DNA from: Myrica gale
Lineage: Eukaryota; Streptophyta; Magnoliopsida; Fagales; Myricaceae
Reading direction: 5' to 3'
Length of the DNA: 64,000 nucleotides
Assembly (NCBI GenBank): GCA_963930655.1
Contig: OZ005609.1
Span: forward strand, 25,307,001-25,371,000
The notes under the pieces are model-generated. The model ran no database searches, was not told the origin of the DNA, and saw only the letters and a list, made by a program, of their open reading frames with translations. This document shows, one piece after another, positions 12,209 to 24,710 of the stretch (its first letter is position 1; every line of letters starts with the position of its first letter). The position numbers and the translations under genes are program-made.

Positions 12209-14071
12209 ATGAGTGAGGTGAATCACCAAAGGATCAAAACCAACGGAATATGGATGCACATAGCAGAGCAAGGGACAGGACCAGTAGTGCTGCTTCTTCA
12301 TGGGTTCCCAGAAATTTGGTACTCATGGCGCCACCAAATGACCTTTCTTTCCGATCAAGGTTTTCATGCGGTTGCACCTGACCTGAGAGGCTATGGCGAC
12401 TCCGACTCTCCTCTCAGCCCCAACTCCTACACTCTTCTACATCTTGTGGGTGACCTCATAGGCCTTCTAGACCATTTTGGCGAACAACAGGTATAAGTTA
12501 ATCTAAGCATCCATCCATGTGTATTTGTATTTGCACGTCTACAACTGTGTATCTTCGTCTTGATTTTGCTGATTATGTTCTATAAGAAGGCTTTTGTGGT
12601 GGGACATGACTGGGGAGCAACTGTTGGCTGGCATCTCAGCTTGCTCAGGCCTGATAGAGTCAAGGGGCTAGTTGCTTTATCTGCTCCCTACTTCAAAAGA
12701 AACCCAAATTCTCGAGTCGTTGAAGAATTCAGAGAAATGTTTGGAGATGGGTTTTACATTTATCAATTCCAGGTACTATGGTTTACTTTATATGCGTGTA
12801 TTGTTTGATCAGAGATATGCGCGGGCATGCGTGGGGTTTGTGTTTTGATGGGTGTGGTTGGATAGGAATCGGGAAGAGCAGAGAGGGCTTTTGCGAGGTA
12901 TGACTATTTGACGGTGATGAAGAAGTTCCTGCTCTTAACCAAGACAGATTTTCTGGTAGCTCCCCCGGGGATGGAGATCATTGACTATCTAGAGACACCA
13001 TCGGTGTTGCCCAAATGGATTACTGAAGAGGAACTTCAGGTCTATGCAGACAAGTTCCAAGAATCTGGCTTCACAGGTCCCCTCAATTACTATCGTGCTA
13101 TGGACCTGCAAGTGTAAAAGCATCTCTCTGATTTGTTAATTTTATCTTTTCTTTCTTCCAATTTTCGCTTCTAGCTCATTTATGAGAGAGAAATTCCATT
13201 GTGGATTGAATCTAGTAGCCATGATCAGTGATCGAGGCATAATTCATGATTTAGCATATGCTAAAGATCTCTTCGTAGCATAGAAAGTGCAGCAATATGG
13301 ATGGGATCGCAAACTATGGCACATTTAGAAAGTAGGATTTCATTCCTCCATGCTAAGTTAATTGAAGGGCAAATGCATCCACAGTAACTATGGTATAAAA
13401 AAGTTACAAATTTGTCAATGAGATAAAGAAAGTTGCAAATTAATCATTGTGGTAAGGGTTACGTTAAAAATACGTCCTTCTGTCCATCTCTATTTCTTTC
13501 ACTAATGATAGATGCTATTAAGCACTAACTCCAGCATACTACGTATCCAAGTAGATCTCGTAATTCTCTAGTATCTATCGTTAGTGAAAGAGACGGAGAT
13601 AGACGAAGGATATATTTCTAACGTAAACCTTATCACAAGGATTAATTTGTACCTTCCTTTACTTCAGGGACTAATTTGTAATTTTCTTATACCACAGAAA
13701 TTGGTGCATTTTTGCCTTAATTAAACCCGTTTAGATTGAAGGTCTTGGTTGTGCAATGAGATACTGAGCAAGGCTAATAAATCTCTCACTGGCAAGAACT
13801 TGAACTTCCAAAATGTGACAGGAACTGGGAGCTTCTGGCGCCTTGGCAAGGAGCAAAGATTACTGTGCCAGCAAAGTTCATTATTGGTGACAAAGATATC
13901 GGTTTCAAATTCTTGGGAATAAGGGAACATGTGGCAGGAGACGTTTGCCAGGGACTCGTCCCCAACCTCGAAGTTACTGTACTAGACGGACACCATTTTA
14001 TCCAACAGGAGAAAGCCCAAGAAGTCTCGAACGAAATTCTTTCTTTCATTCGAAAATTCACCATGGATTAG
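12209..14071 (+). CDS. Soluble epoxide hydrolase (alpha/beta-hydrolase)
   Basis: Four exons: 12209-12490, 12587-12772, 12866-13107, 13822-14071; 319 residues, typical of plant soluble epoxide hydrolases. The enzyme opens epoxides, such as fatty-acid epoxides, to diols in cytosol or peroxisome. Visible parts: oxyanion HGFP (residues 32-35 region), GYGDSD, nucleophile elbow VVGHDWGA with Asp102, cap-domain tyrosines in FYIYQFQ and LNYYRAMDL, second acid in GDKDIGF (Asp262), and catalytic His in DGHHFIQQE (His295). Exon 3 joins exon 4 in frame only if the donor is GCAAGT after position 13107, a GC-AG intron. The pseudogene copy at 25305-26542 has GTAAGT at the same place. Intron 3 holds a foldback element. 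Start chosen at [20 protein letters not shown]. Confidence 0.93.
13365..13717. mobile_element. Foldback element in epoxide hydrolase intron 3
   Basis: Left arm (about 13365-13510) and right arm (about 13565-13717) are imperfect reverse complements. Pairs include GGGCAAATGCATCC with GGTGCATTTTTGCC, AACGTAAACCTTATCAC with GTGGTAAGGGTTACGTTA, and CTATCGTTAGTGAAAGAGA with TCTTTCACTAATGATAG. TTAATT occurs at both outer edges and may be a target duplication. No coding potential. Confidence 0.7.
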
Positions 14072-14230
14072 TGGATTTTCTTGTGTTCGGGGCAAAGTAG
14101 GAGCCTTCCTCGCCATCTATATTTGTATGCAAAAACTCTTAAACAGATAGGTATACTCCACAATACATGTTTCTTCTGTATGTTTTTATGTTGTGGATTA
14201 ATTACAATTTCTCTCTTGGTTTTTTTCTTC

Positions 14231-15701
14231 GGTTAATTATAATTTCATCTCTTAAACTACTACCCGATTCTCAAATGCCCTCACAAATTTTAACTCGTTG
14301 CAACTCATCTCATAAACTACTATACTTCTCATTGTGATTTCATCTTTTAACCGACTGAAGTTATTATATCGAACGATTTATATCCCACGTAACATACATG
14401 TGATTTTCTCCCTACATGAAAATATAATTTTACCCTCATTTGAGAGTCCTCCCTAGTATTTTACAGTGCTTCTAGCAATTTGTAGAGCTAATAAATAATA
14501 TGTAATTAGGTAGTTTTTTTATTAAAAAAAATGACTCACTTAGAATTGAACTTATCAAATTTGTCTTTTCAAATAAAGAGAAGGCCACATATAGTTTACG
14601 TGGGACGAAAACCGTTCGATATAACTTCAGCATGTTGGGAGATAAAATTGCAACGAGAAATAGGGTTGTTCAGTGCCACTGGAAAATTTCAGTGGCACCG
14701 GAACCGGGTTGTCGATACCCAGCTTCACCAGTGTCGGTTTAAGGTTTTGCAAAAAAACTCAATGCTATTCATAGTTCCCCGGTTCTCGGGTACCGGGTTT
14801 TTTTTTAAACAAACCGTTTTGTTTGCCGTTTAAACCCTGGCCTCCCACATTTGTTCGCACTTCGCAAAACCCCCTGCGTCTGGTTGTTTTCCCATCCCAC
14901 CCGGCCACCTGTGCCCCCCTCTCTCTCTCTCTCCCTCCCCTCCCCTCCCTCTCCTGTTGACCAGAAGACCACCACGCCTGTAGTTGTCGCGCTTCTCGTC
15001 GCCGACCACAGGTCCCCTCCTTCACACATTTGTGCATTTTCCCCATTGTTTGCTGTTTTTAGGGTTTGTAATTTAATAAATTTGGGTATGATAGTAAAGA
15101 GCTTCTGTAGTAGCCATTGGAAACTGCAACAGCTAAGCTATTTGTTGCCATCACTATCTTTGTCCACACAGATTTCGTGTGAGTTCATTGCTTTTAACAT
15201 CCCTGTGATATTCCCTCAATAGCAGAATAAGGAATTATTGCTTTTCCCAACTGTAAATCGGCAATGAAGGATAATATTTCATGTAGTTTTAAGGCTCTTT
15301 TATCTCTTATTTAAGACATTAGGGATACTATTTACCATGTTTATTTGGCTGATTAATTGTTAGGAGATGAAAAAATCATAGTGTATTTTTGGTCTTGTGT
15401 ATTTCATTTTCAATTATTTTCATTTTTAGCATTGGAATATTTTTGTTCATGACCCAAAATGAATGTAGCTTAACCGGAAACCACCACTGCTAAGGGCCGA
15501 TTTTTGTCCTTAACAGTGTAAGAGTAGTGTAAGAGTAGGTGGCAATTATTTAAAAATCGGGCCAAAACCGGCACCTACACCGAGGTTGAACAACCCTAAC
15601 GAAGAAATATAATTTATGAGGGCGAGTTGCAACGAATTAAAGTTTGTAGGAGTATTTGAAAATCGAATGATAGTTTGAGGAGACAAATTGTAATTAACTC
15701 T
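14231..15701. mobile_element. Foldback element interrupted by a hAT insertion
   Basis: The left arm from 14231 (GGTTAATTATAATTTCATCT, TCGTTGCAACTCATC) pairs with the reverse complement of the right arm ending about 15701 (GTTAATTACAATTTGTCTCC, TTCGTTGCAACTCGCC). The arms are separated by the 938-bp element at 14661-15598. Removing it leaves a palindrome of roughly 530 bases. No proteins. Confidence 0.65.
14661..15598. mobile_element. Non-autonomous hAT-like element
   Basis: Terminal inverted repeat TAGGGTTGTTCA / TGAACAACCCTA. Flanks are ACGAGAAA on the left and ACGAAGAA on the right, consistent with a degraded 8-bp duplication as made by hAT transposases. Subterminal GGT and GGCACC motifs (GGTACCGGGTTTTT, CCAAAACCGGCACC) recur in the second copy at 26979-28247 in the opposite orientation. 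No transposase frame. Confidence 0.65.
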
Positions 15702-16873
15702 TTTTTTCTTCCTAATGTTTTTCCATGTGGTATCTTTGAGACAGTATGGCCATTGGCCAAAGACAAAGTTACCATGGGTACAAAGTGCAGACTATGAAAA
15801 TAAAACAAAAATGGAACCCACCAAGCACGTAAGAGAAGCATATGCCAGCAAGTTCCAGACATAGTGAAGCCACAGAATGGGTTCTTAACGTGGTGTCATC
15901 TCTAAGTTGTGACAAAAAGTGAGTAAAGCAAATGAATCCCATTGCGACCACACGTTCAGTACTGTTTATTGAACCTTGGAGCCATATTCCTAGGAAACCC
16001 ACCTACGCTGTTCAGGATAAATCCCTAGGGTTTGTATCAACATCAACCTTTAAACTTTGATTTTGGTGATACTAATGCGGTTTAACAGGCCCACAACTTG
16101 TTTGGCTTCCAACAACAACAAACACCAATCAGATCCACCATAGGTCCATAGTTTATCTAGGCAACTTCTAACTATCCACTTGCTACCCATTTTTCCCCGC
16201 CATAGGCGAAATTATGTCATGTAGTTCTCATCAGCATTGCCTTGACGCGACTAAAAAGGTGTTTTGTATACCACAAGTAGTAGCACACTGGGGAGATATC
16301 AACATTCCGATTCGCTCCCCCTGGAATATATAGTTTATAGCTCTTGAAGTCATCCCTTCCTGCTCTAATGAAGTGAGAAGTTTTTCACCAAGATACGTGT
16401 TCCAAGTGCAAAGTTAGTTTCAGCTCCATGCTACTAGTTCAATGGACTGCAACCTCATCTGGGATACGAGTAAATGAGCAAAAGATATAATGGCCAAGGC
16501 CTTCCAAGCTTTGGTGGCTGTGTTGCAGTCCATGTAAGTTGTAAGAAGCAGAACCATCAAGGCTTTTCTGTTCAGGTTAAAAATGAATAGAAACCATACT
16601 TGCACATAGTCGAGTCACCTAGAACCACGCATCACTATTCAACCTCATAATGATGAGTCAATATCCATTCAATGCATTCATTAAGCAATCAGGGTAATGT
16701 AGTCACTTCCCTATTTGTTGTGAGGGGAAAAGTCGAGGCAAAAAAAGAAATAGAAACCAAAAGATGCACTTTTGAAAATTTATTGAGAAGTGTGTACATG
16801 CCGAATTTTTTTAAAGATATCAAGGTAGGGGATAGCTACCAAAATTTCAAGAAAACATAGAATCAAAGAAATT
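15702..16873. other. Intergenic/3' flank of the carrier gene
   Basis: No supported gene. It lies downstream of the minus-strand carrier gene, and its right part is probably that gene's 3' UTR. Confidence 0.45.
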
Positions 16874-19800
16874 TCAGTCCTTCCGTCTTGCAATTTTTAG
16901 CAACTTTAGGACATTTTCATACACAATAAACGTTATTGAAGCAGCAGGAACATTTTTCAGAAGGTTTGGCGTGATGCCTTTGTAAAAACCCTTGACACCC
17001 TCGAACCTGCAAGCCCCAACAGAACAGAATTAGCCTTGGGAGGACATGTCTCAAGCTTACCATGAAAGCTAGAACGTCTCAATGCCCTAAACAGCTAAGC
17101 TGGTTTATAGTTGGGATGAACCCAAATCTGACATTGGCAACTGGAAACCAATAGCCCTTTATTCAATGATAAGTTTGGGACAATATGAAACAGATTTTGC
17201 TTATAGAAATATTATCTCCTACAAGAGAGGGTCAACTGGTCCTTGGTGCTTGGAGAAACAAGTGCCTAGTGGAGGCTCTCTTTGGCTTTACCTGTTTTCT
17301 TGCAAAGGACATGCGAATTTGAAATTCAAGTTAATCCCCCCCCCTCCTCCCAAAAAGAAAAAAACAGAGAAAAGGGAAAACATTAAAATGTATGGGCAAC
17401 GACAGAAATTCACAAGAACCTGGATCTGCTACATACAAAGCATGGAAAGACAGATTGTTCACTAAGACTGTACTCTAGGCTGATTCACAAACTTGTAAAG
17501 CGTGACCAATCAATTATTATTTACGAAGGAACAAAGTGTTTATGCTGTTGCTTTGGGGGAAAAAGGGGTGTTTTACTCGAGCATTCTTTGGTGGCCACAG
17601 AAATACGGATATTAAATTTGGCTAAATCCCATACTCACCGTGCAGTTTCCTTCACAACATGCCAGCTATCCATATATCTGGGGATTCCATCACTACTAGG
17701 TCGTTGCTGCAGGGGAAAACAGGTACGAAAGAATTCCAGACATTACTATGAAAAACAAGTAAACCTAAAGGCATGCAGTATTCTAGACGCAACTTTAGCA
17801 TTGTGCTAAGGCGAAAAAGTGATATTCCACAAAATGTTTGAGATTTGGCAATATATACAAGGAAAAAAAGGAATTAAAGGGTTTAATGATGTTACACCTG
17901 CATTCGAGCTCGTACAACCTGAAAAATCAAGTCAGCCAAAGAGATAAGCAATGATCGGCTAGCTAACAACTGAAATCACCAACTTCAGGGATTTACCACC
18001 ACCCAAGAAGAAATGCCTACCTGGAATGGATACGTCAGAAGAATGGCAGCCATCTTTGAGGATGCACCCAGAACAGCATAATCAGTCGATTTCTGGGCAA
18101 AAATGGTAGACTAAGAATTTGTATACCATAGCAGACAAGTCAACTTATATCAGAGATACAAACAAAAGCAGTAGTTGATATCAGTAGGCACAAACTTATA
18201 CTTCGGAACCACAACTACCTTTTTAGAGAGCCTAAAATTTGGAGAAGATAGAATAGGAAAGTAACCAAATTGCCATGCTATTGCTGATCTGAGTCAGTGG
18301 TGTCACTCAAAAAGCATACACTTCTCTCCAATTTGTATCTTTGTAATACTCAAAAACACACTACTCTGAAAGCCTTGGGTTTTAAATACTTAAGATGAAG
18401 CATGGTAGACATACAAACCACTTTTGTCAAACTATCTAAGGCATGGTGTAAATTGGCACCTATATTATTTTCACATTTACACAGTTACAGGGACACAGAT
18501 ATCCAAAGAATATTGATTGTAGGGACTTACCAACAACTTATCATCCTTTGCAGAATCCTCTGGGTGGTATTTAGACCTGAAGTCGACAATCACCTTGCGA
18601 AGCTCCTCATATACTGTGAACTGAATAGCACCATGAGAAACCTGCTGAAACAACACAAACACCTCTAATGCGAAGATTCTAAAGTACGAAGGTTCAAAAG
18701 TTGTCTTACATAACTGATGCTGGTAATATGTGCTTCTCTAAGCTTCACGAGTTATTAGATACATAAGCTTGATTCTAAAATAATTACTTATTCCCTCTGC
18801 CTGCAATGTCAACTGCCACACAAGATGGAAACACATCTCTTTCGAACTTAGAAAATAAGATAACATCAATCAAAGAATCAGACTGTGAATGGTAAAAATG
18901 TCATGTATAGAAACCCCCCCCCCCCCCCCCCAAAAAAAACCAACACTGTTAAGTCTTTTTTTTCAGTAAAAAATTACATGTCTGCATGACTAATTTAAGC
19001 TAAATAGGCTGAAGCCGATGAGATTAGAGACAACAGCATACCAGGAAAAGACCAGGAACGATCCCTTTGTAAAGTGCACTCCACCCTTCCTCTCTAATTA
19101 TGGTTCTTAAGGCATCTGAAATTTGATAGAGCATATAAGCTCATTGGCTGATTTCTGATCAACAATCAAAATGATATCGTCTAAAACAGTTACAAACTGG
19201 TAAAGATTCAACAAAGGAGATTAACTTATTATCCAAATTTCCCAAGTACTGATATGAAATGATAGTATGAGATTGATATACTTAATTGGCACTTTTTTTT
19301 TTTGATAAGCACTTAATTGGCACTTCATTTAGGCAGAAACTTCTCATCCAAAACAAAGTCATCTTGGTGGCAACCTAAAATTACATAATACTAATGCACA
19401 ATCGAATTGTCTACTATATACAATGACTCAACCCAAACAGAATTAACCTGATAAAAAGTGGCTATCTACATAATTCTAAAAATCAACCACACTCTCTTGT
19501 TGATCTTTTGCTGAGGTGATTAAGGGGTAGGAGGAGATCGGGATTCGGAAAGAAAAGAGAAAATCTATGGTGCAAGAGAAAATAAGTAACTTTAATGTGA
19601 TCGCTAGAATTTAGCAGATCCAAAGTGGATATGACTCACAAGGGTCAGACTGCACATTATTAGCAAGTTAATGTAAGATGCAGAGCAGACCATAAAGCCC
19701 AAAATATGGTTGAGTTTGATGAAGAGGTGTCTGAAGCTGCAATCTTGTTTTTACGAGCCAAAGAGGATTCGTGCACAAACAAACCTGATAAAGCCACAAA

Positions 19801-22576
19801 TGTGGAAACATGAGTAGGAAAACCAACCAAAATTCCTGTGTACCTCGTAAAGATGGCACTAGGACATACGATATATTATTTTCTCTTGAAACACCTAGAA
19901 ACAAAAGCGTTAAAGATTTTGGAATGAAAATGTTAAAACAATTACCAAAAATAGATAACAGTTCTACGTGCAGTGGTGCAAATACTTCCAACTCAGAACA
20001 TGGCAGGACATTTCTAATGACTAGCTATTAATACTCCAAATTAATGTCGTTAAAGGACTTTGATTCCTTGATTGGATTAATATTTACTTTAAATGTTACT
20101 ACTGAAAATTCCCCAAAAGCTCTCAACACACTGCTGTCATTTCTTGACACAGTAACCACAACACGAATCCCATTTGTAATCCCTATGAGATTAAGCACAT
20201 AACACTATTGATATATCCCCTCATTCCAGCCGCTTCAAGTGTCAAGATTGCAAATGTATGTTAATTGGACATGCAGGCAGAAAAGGTATCATGTGCCAGG
20301 CAAGTAAAACAGGTAATGGCAATAGGGTTATGCAATGCTTTTCGAGGAACTTGATCAAAATGTATCTGGCAAACAAATGACACCCAACGAAAATAGAAGT
20401 TTGCATACTCACCAAAGCTCCTGCTTCTGCAGCAGAAGCAAGATGAAGCCCAGGACTCAGCTTCTCCCCCTTGTTTTTTGAATGTCTTTGTTTTGCTCTA
20501 TCATAGCTACAAATATTACATGCCTTTTAGGTGTATGAATACCATACAGTATCAAATCATGGAGATTGTAAAACAGAATTTTGCAAGCGCAAGCAACGAG
20601 ATAGAAAGATAACTGCACCATAGCAACCAAAAAGTCCTTCACTTTTCTCTATTGATGTGCAAAAGAAATTACCATCAGGTTGATCCTCTATACATCAGTC
20701 CTAAACCTGTATGGAACATCACAAAACTAGCTGAAAGTGGGCATACTATAAACTTACTTACAGATCTAGGGTTGGGTAAATTTCACGGACATAATTTCTA
20801 TTTATGGCAAGTCATTTCTATCTACCAAACCATCGGATAGTAGAAATGCAGATAATCTCTGCCAGGAGGTATTACTTTAAAAGGCTAGCTTCCATCGATA
20901 GAATATCTTGATCCTACTTACCAAACCATAGAAAATTTTATTCACTTTACCATGGCAAATGTCATATAAAAAGGTTGCAATATCATTTTAAGTACTTGAA
21001 TGCACAAACAATTCCTTTTGCTAGTGATGTATGTTACTTGTGTTGGACATGAAAAAAGAACTGCTCTGGACATGGAAAAATGTAGAAAGAAGATCTGACC
21101 TATGATTCCCACCACCACTTACCGTAAACTGACCCCTTCCCCGCAAAAACTCTGATCAAGGACAATAAAAGGTAGAAAGGGGATCTGACCTATTATTCCA
21201 CCGACTCTTACCCTAACCTCTCTCTCTCTCCACCCCCCCCCAAACCCGCAACCACCCCAAACCAACAAAAGAGAAAAAAAAAAGCACACAAAAAAGGACA
21301 GTGCAGGGATAGAAGTCTATTCTGAAGCTAACGAAACTTAGGCATGGAGAATTAGCAAATGTATCAATTGGACATGATGTTAAAAACGTAGGACGTGATA
21401 CTACAAGATTTACATGTGATTGCATACCGCACAAAAACCTTCCTTGCAGATTAGGCAGTGTTGATGTGAAAGACCAAAAAAGATCTTCAGACTCAATCTC
21501 AGAGAGCCAAAACATTGGTACTTACAAGTAGAAATATAGACCCCATGAAACACTTGACCCAAGAACCGCAGGAGCAAAGCCTGCATAAAGCCCTCTCAAA
21601 CCCTGCAACGGAAAGCAACAATGACATCCCTATCAAGAAAATAGTATACCATAGAGAAAAGCCTCAAACCAAAAGAAAGCACTAACAGGATGAAGTACAA
21701 TAAATGCATATGATACGTAGGAAAGAAAGTGGAGTTCAGCGCTAAAGTGCAGAATACCAAGCCTTCGTTCTAACATGTGGGCAAAGCAAAGGAAGTATAT
21801 GTTTTCTTTAACAACCCCAATGACCTATAGCGAGAAGCCTGTAAATTTACTGCCCAACAAGAAGTTAGCTCATAAAGTAAAACGCATTCCCATTTCCCAC
21901 GAGAACTTACGTTGAGTAGGGTTCTTATAAAGAACTAGTAAAACGAACAAAATCATATCTTCCTACGCATAGACGAAATTCTAATTAAAAAGACAAATAA
22001 AGAACATAATCATATTAAGAGCAAGTTCACGGTTGAAAAACAAAGGTTCAAGGTTGAACTTTGCCAGCATCTCATAGCCTAATTAAAAAAAGAGACGACA
22101 ACGAACACAAAAAAATCGTTCCTTGAAATGGGCAAAACGAGATATAAGTGACTTTCAAATTGCAACAAAGGAAAAGAAAAAAAAAATCTAAGAAGCACAG
22201 AGTGAATTAGGTGGAAAATCATAGCAGCAAAACGGTGGAGACAGAGAGAGTTGCATTCAACCAACAAACCTCCAAACGAGCAATCGTGAAAATAGCCTGA
22301 GGAGTGTTCTTGTAAGTAGGAAGATTGGAGACCCGGCCATCGTTAACTGCAAAACCGAAACAAATCAAGTTGTAACGAACTTCCACTAAATTAATGAGTG
22401 CGCTTGGTGTGAATTTTTTTACAAACGTCCGTGCCTTGGAACCTAGTACGGACGACGTCGAGGGGGTGCATAACAGCGACAGTGGCGAATCCGGCGATGG
22501 AGCCAGCGATGGCGGTCTCCCATTCCCACCGCTCCGACTTTGACTTTAACTCTGACTGAGACTGCGACGCTGACAT
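16874..22576 (-). CDS. FOLT1: Folate-transporter-like mitochondrial carrier family protein
   Basis: Eleven exons, in transcript order: 22576-22435, 22346-22270, 21602-21526, 20506-20413, 19784-19691, 19115-19042, 18641-18531, 18092-18021, 17918-17898, 17706-17639, 17006-16874. All phases join to give 320 residues. Three carrier repeats with signatures PLDVVRTRFQ, NPLWLVKTRLQLQ and YPFQVVRARMQ, each followed by the second half-repeat (GLRGLYAGF, GWSALYKGI, GVKGFYKGI). The second signature with Trp and the phrase TPLHQTQPYFGLY match the plant folate carrier group, in Arabidopsis a chloroplast-envelope folate transporter. Localisation here is not shown; the N-terminus is short and Ser/Gln-rich. 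Intron 1 must use a GC donor (CAAG|GCACGG), because the next exon only joins as Val-Asn-Asp-Gly in that phase. Related NAD and pyrimidine carriers are the alternative. Confidence 0.9.
18914..18931. repeat. Homopolymer C run
   Basis: Eighteen consecutive C residues followed by A8, inside carrier intron 6. Length likely varies and may be an assembly weak point. Confidence 0.8.
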
Positions 22577-23442
22577 TTGCTTTTGAGCTGAAAGAAATTA
22601 GGTGATGATTTCGTGCATATTCTGAGCGGCACTTCCAGGGCGAACACAAGTGTCTTTGTGCCTACTTTGGCCTTCTCGGCAGTCGCTCTGCGACAGTTCC
22701 GTCTTGAGAACTAACGAAAAACGGCATTTGCAATTTTGTGTAAAGGGGCAGCGAGCTGTTTGTACATTTAAATGTTCGGAGAGGAAAAACGGTGTCGTCT
22801 ATGTGCACCCTCTCGGTGATGCGTGCACATGGTACGCTTGACGGCGAAAATTTTGAATTTTAGAATTTGTGAAATATTATAAAATAAAGATATATTTATA
22901 AAAATTAATAAAAAAATGAAAAAAAATTTAATAAATATTATAATAATAAAAAATTATGTGATGAATTTTTTAATATTAACCTCAAATAATTGACGGCTCA
23001 AACCTCCCGTATCTGTTGAGTTCCAAGCTTCTTCAGTTGTTGCATAAGAAAATCCAGCACCATCTAGAAATATTATGCTGGCAGTCTGGAAAATAAACAT
23101 AAGCCCAAGTGTAACATGGCAGAACTTAAACATAAATTTTTATACACGATAGGGATTAAGATATTTAGCGGTTCTGAAATGTGTACCTTACTACCTTCGA
23201 CCACGCGCTTGGTTCATACATCAGTGACGGTAAGCCCCCAGCGTAACTCGAACTTTGAAGGGCCTACAGCGAAGCAGGATGACAACCCATTTTTCGGTCC
23301 AAAATGCTTAATCAAACCAAAATTTGGGCCTACTCGGTCCAGAATGGATTTTTTTCCATCCATCCATCCATCCACCTGTTCTCGTGCTTCTTCAACGCCG
23401 TCCATATTTCATCGACATCAAGTTCAAAGTTTACGTGGAAAA
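22577..23442. other. Upstream region of the carrier gene
   Basis: The first 250 bases are more GC-rich and should contain the minus-strand promoter and leader. Further on it is AT-rich with a short (ATCC)n tract at about 23356-23373. No gene seen. Confidence 0.4.
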
Positions 23443-24016
23443 TTATCATTTTAGTTCTTATATTTTACATTTTTTTACATTTTAATCCTTGAGTTTCAAC
23501 TTTCAAATCTAAAGCCCTTGAGTTTATATTTTTTTACAAAATGGTCCTTCCGTCAGGGATCCGTTTGTTTCCCTAACGGAAGGGCCACATCAGCTGACAA
23601 CTCAGCAGCTGATGTGGTAGTAGAAATTGACAGTTTAGTCCTTAAGTTTTAAGTCGTTTTATTTTTTAGTCCTTAGGTTTAATTATTTAAAATTTTAATC
23701 CTTCAGTTTACATTTTTTGACTAAATGGTCATTCCATCAAGAATTACTGTTCAAATTTTGAAATACAAATTTTAATTAAACCTAAGGACTAAAAAATAAA
23801 ACGACTTAAAACTTAAGGACTAAACTGTCAATTTCTACTACCACATCAGCTGCAAAGTTGTCAGCTGATGTGACCCTTCCGTTAGGAAAACAAACGGATC
23901 CCTGACGGAAGAACTATTTCGTAAAAAAATGTAAATTCAAGGACTTTAGATTTGAAAGTTGAAACTCAATAACTAAAACGTAAAAAAGTATAAAACCTAA
24001 GGACTAAAATGTCAAT
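23443..24016. mobile_element. Long palindromic (foldback) element
   Basis: Two arms of about 240 bases (23443-23684 and 23774-24016) are reverse complements with scattered mismatches, around a loop of about 90 bases. Paired landmarks: CAGGGATCCGTTTG with CAAACGGATCCCTG, CACATCAGCTGACAAC with GTTGTCAGCTGATGTG, and TTAGTCCTTAAGTTTTAAG with its complement. Transcription would give a long hairpin. Arm phrases resemble the inverted repeats of the 2984-5258 element. No protein. Confidence 0.8.
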
Positions 24017-24055
24017 AACAATTAACATTTCGTTTCTCTCATGCATGGCCACCGC

Positions 24056-24056
<1 letters not shown>

Positions 24057-24086
<30 letters not shown>

Positions 24087-24087
24087 T
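24057..24087. repeat. AC/AT microsatellite
   Basis: (AC)n passes directly into (AT)n next to the long palindrome. Confidence 0.7.
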
Positions 24088-24514
24088 TCTTTCCTACCAA
24101 ATCTCTCAACTAATTATTTGAACGTTTGTCATCGTTCCTTGACATAGATTTGTCCGACTTACCCAATCTTCTCCGATAAAAAAAAATATAAGAGAAAAGT
24201 TATAGTTAGCCCCATATCTATATGATAAAATTAATTTCGTATCCGTTATTATCAAAACTGCGATTTGAAGCTTTTTTGAAAATCACTCATGTGCACCTCC
24301 GTTCAAATTAAGCTTTAAGTCAGACGAAAAAATATACAAATGACCAAAATGCCCTCTAACACAAAATTTTAATTTTTTAAAAAATAAAAATTTAAGAAAT
24401 AAATAAATTATTGAAATAGAGTTTCAATAGTTTTACAAAATATTACTCTTATTTAAATATCTTTTTTTATGTTTAATGAATTTTTTAATATTTTGCTATT
24501 TTGATAATAACGGA

Positions 24515-24710
24515 TAATGTTTGGGAGCTTACAATTCGGACTCCCAAAATTTTCACTCCAATAAAAATAACTCCTCAAAATTCTCTCATCAAATAATCAT
24601 TTTTCACTCTAAAAAAAAAAAAATCATTTAAATCATCTATCTTCTCACTTTTTCACAGATTCTAACACTCCATAATTTTTACCACTCTAAAATGTTTACA
24701 ATCAAACATC
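24515..24710. repeat. MITE-like element
   Basis: Ends near AATGTTTGGGAG and ATCAAACATC. The interior includes CTTCTCACTTTTTCAC, the complement of the family's phrase GTGAAAAAGTGAGAAG. Confidence 0.45.

Noticed and set aside
12113..12301. Upstream frames through the CT repeat before the epoxide hydrolase ATG
   Set aside because: Simple-repeat translation (RERERERE). The ATG at 12209 gives the proper family N-terminus.
14765..15222. Overlapping open frames on both strands near 15 kb
   Set aside because: They lie inside the nested hAT element and arise from a CT/GA-rich tract.
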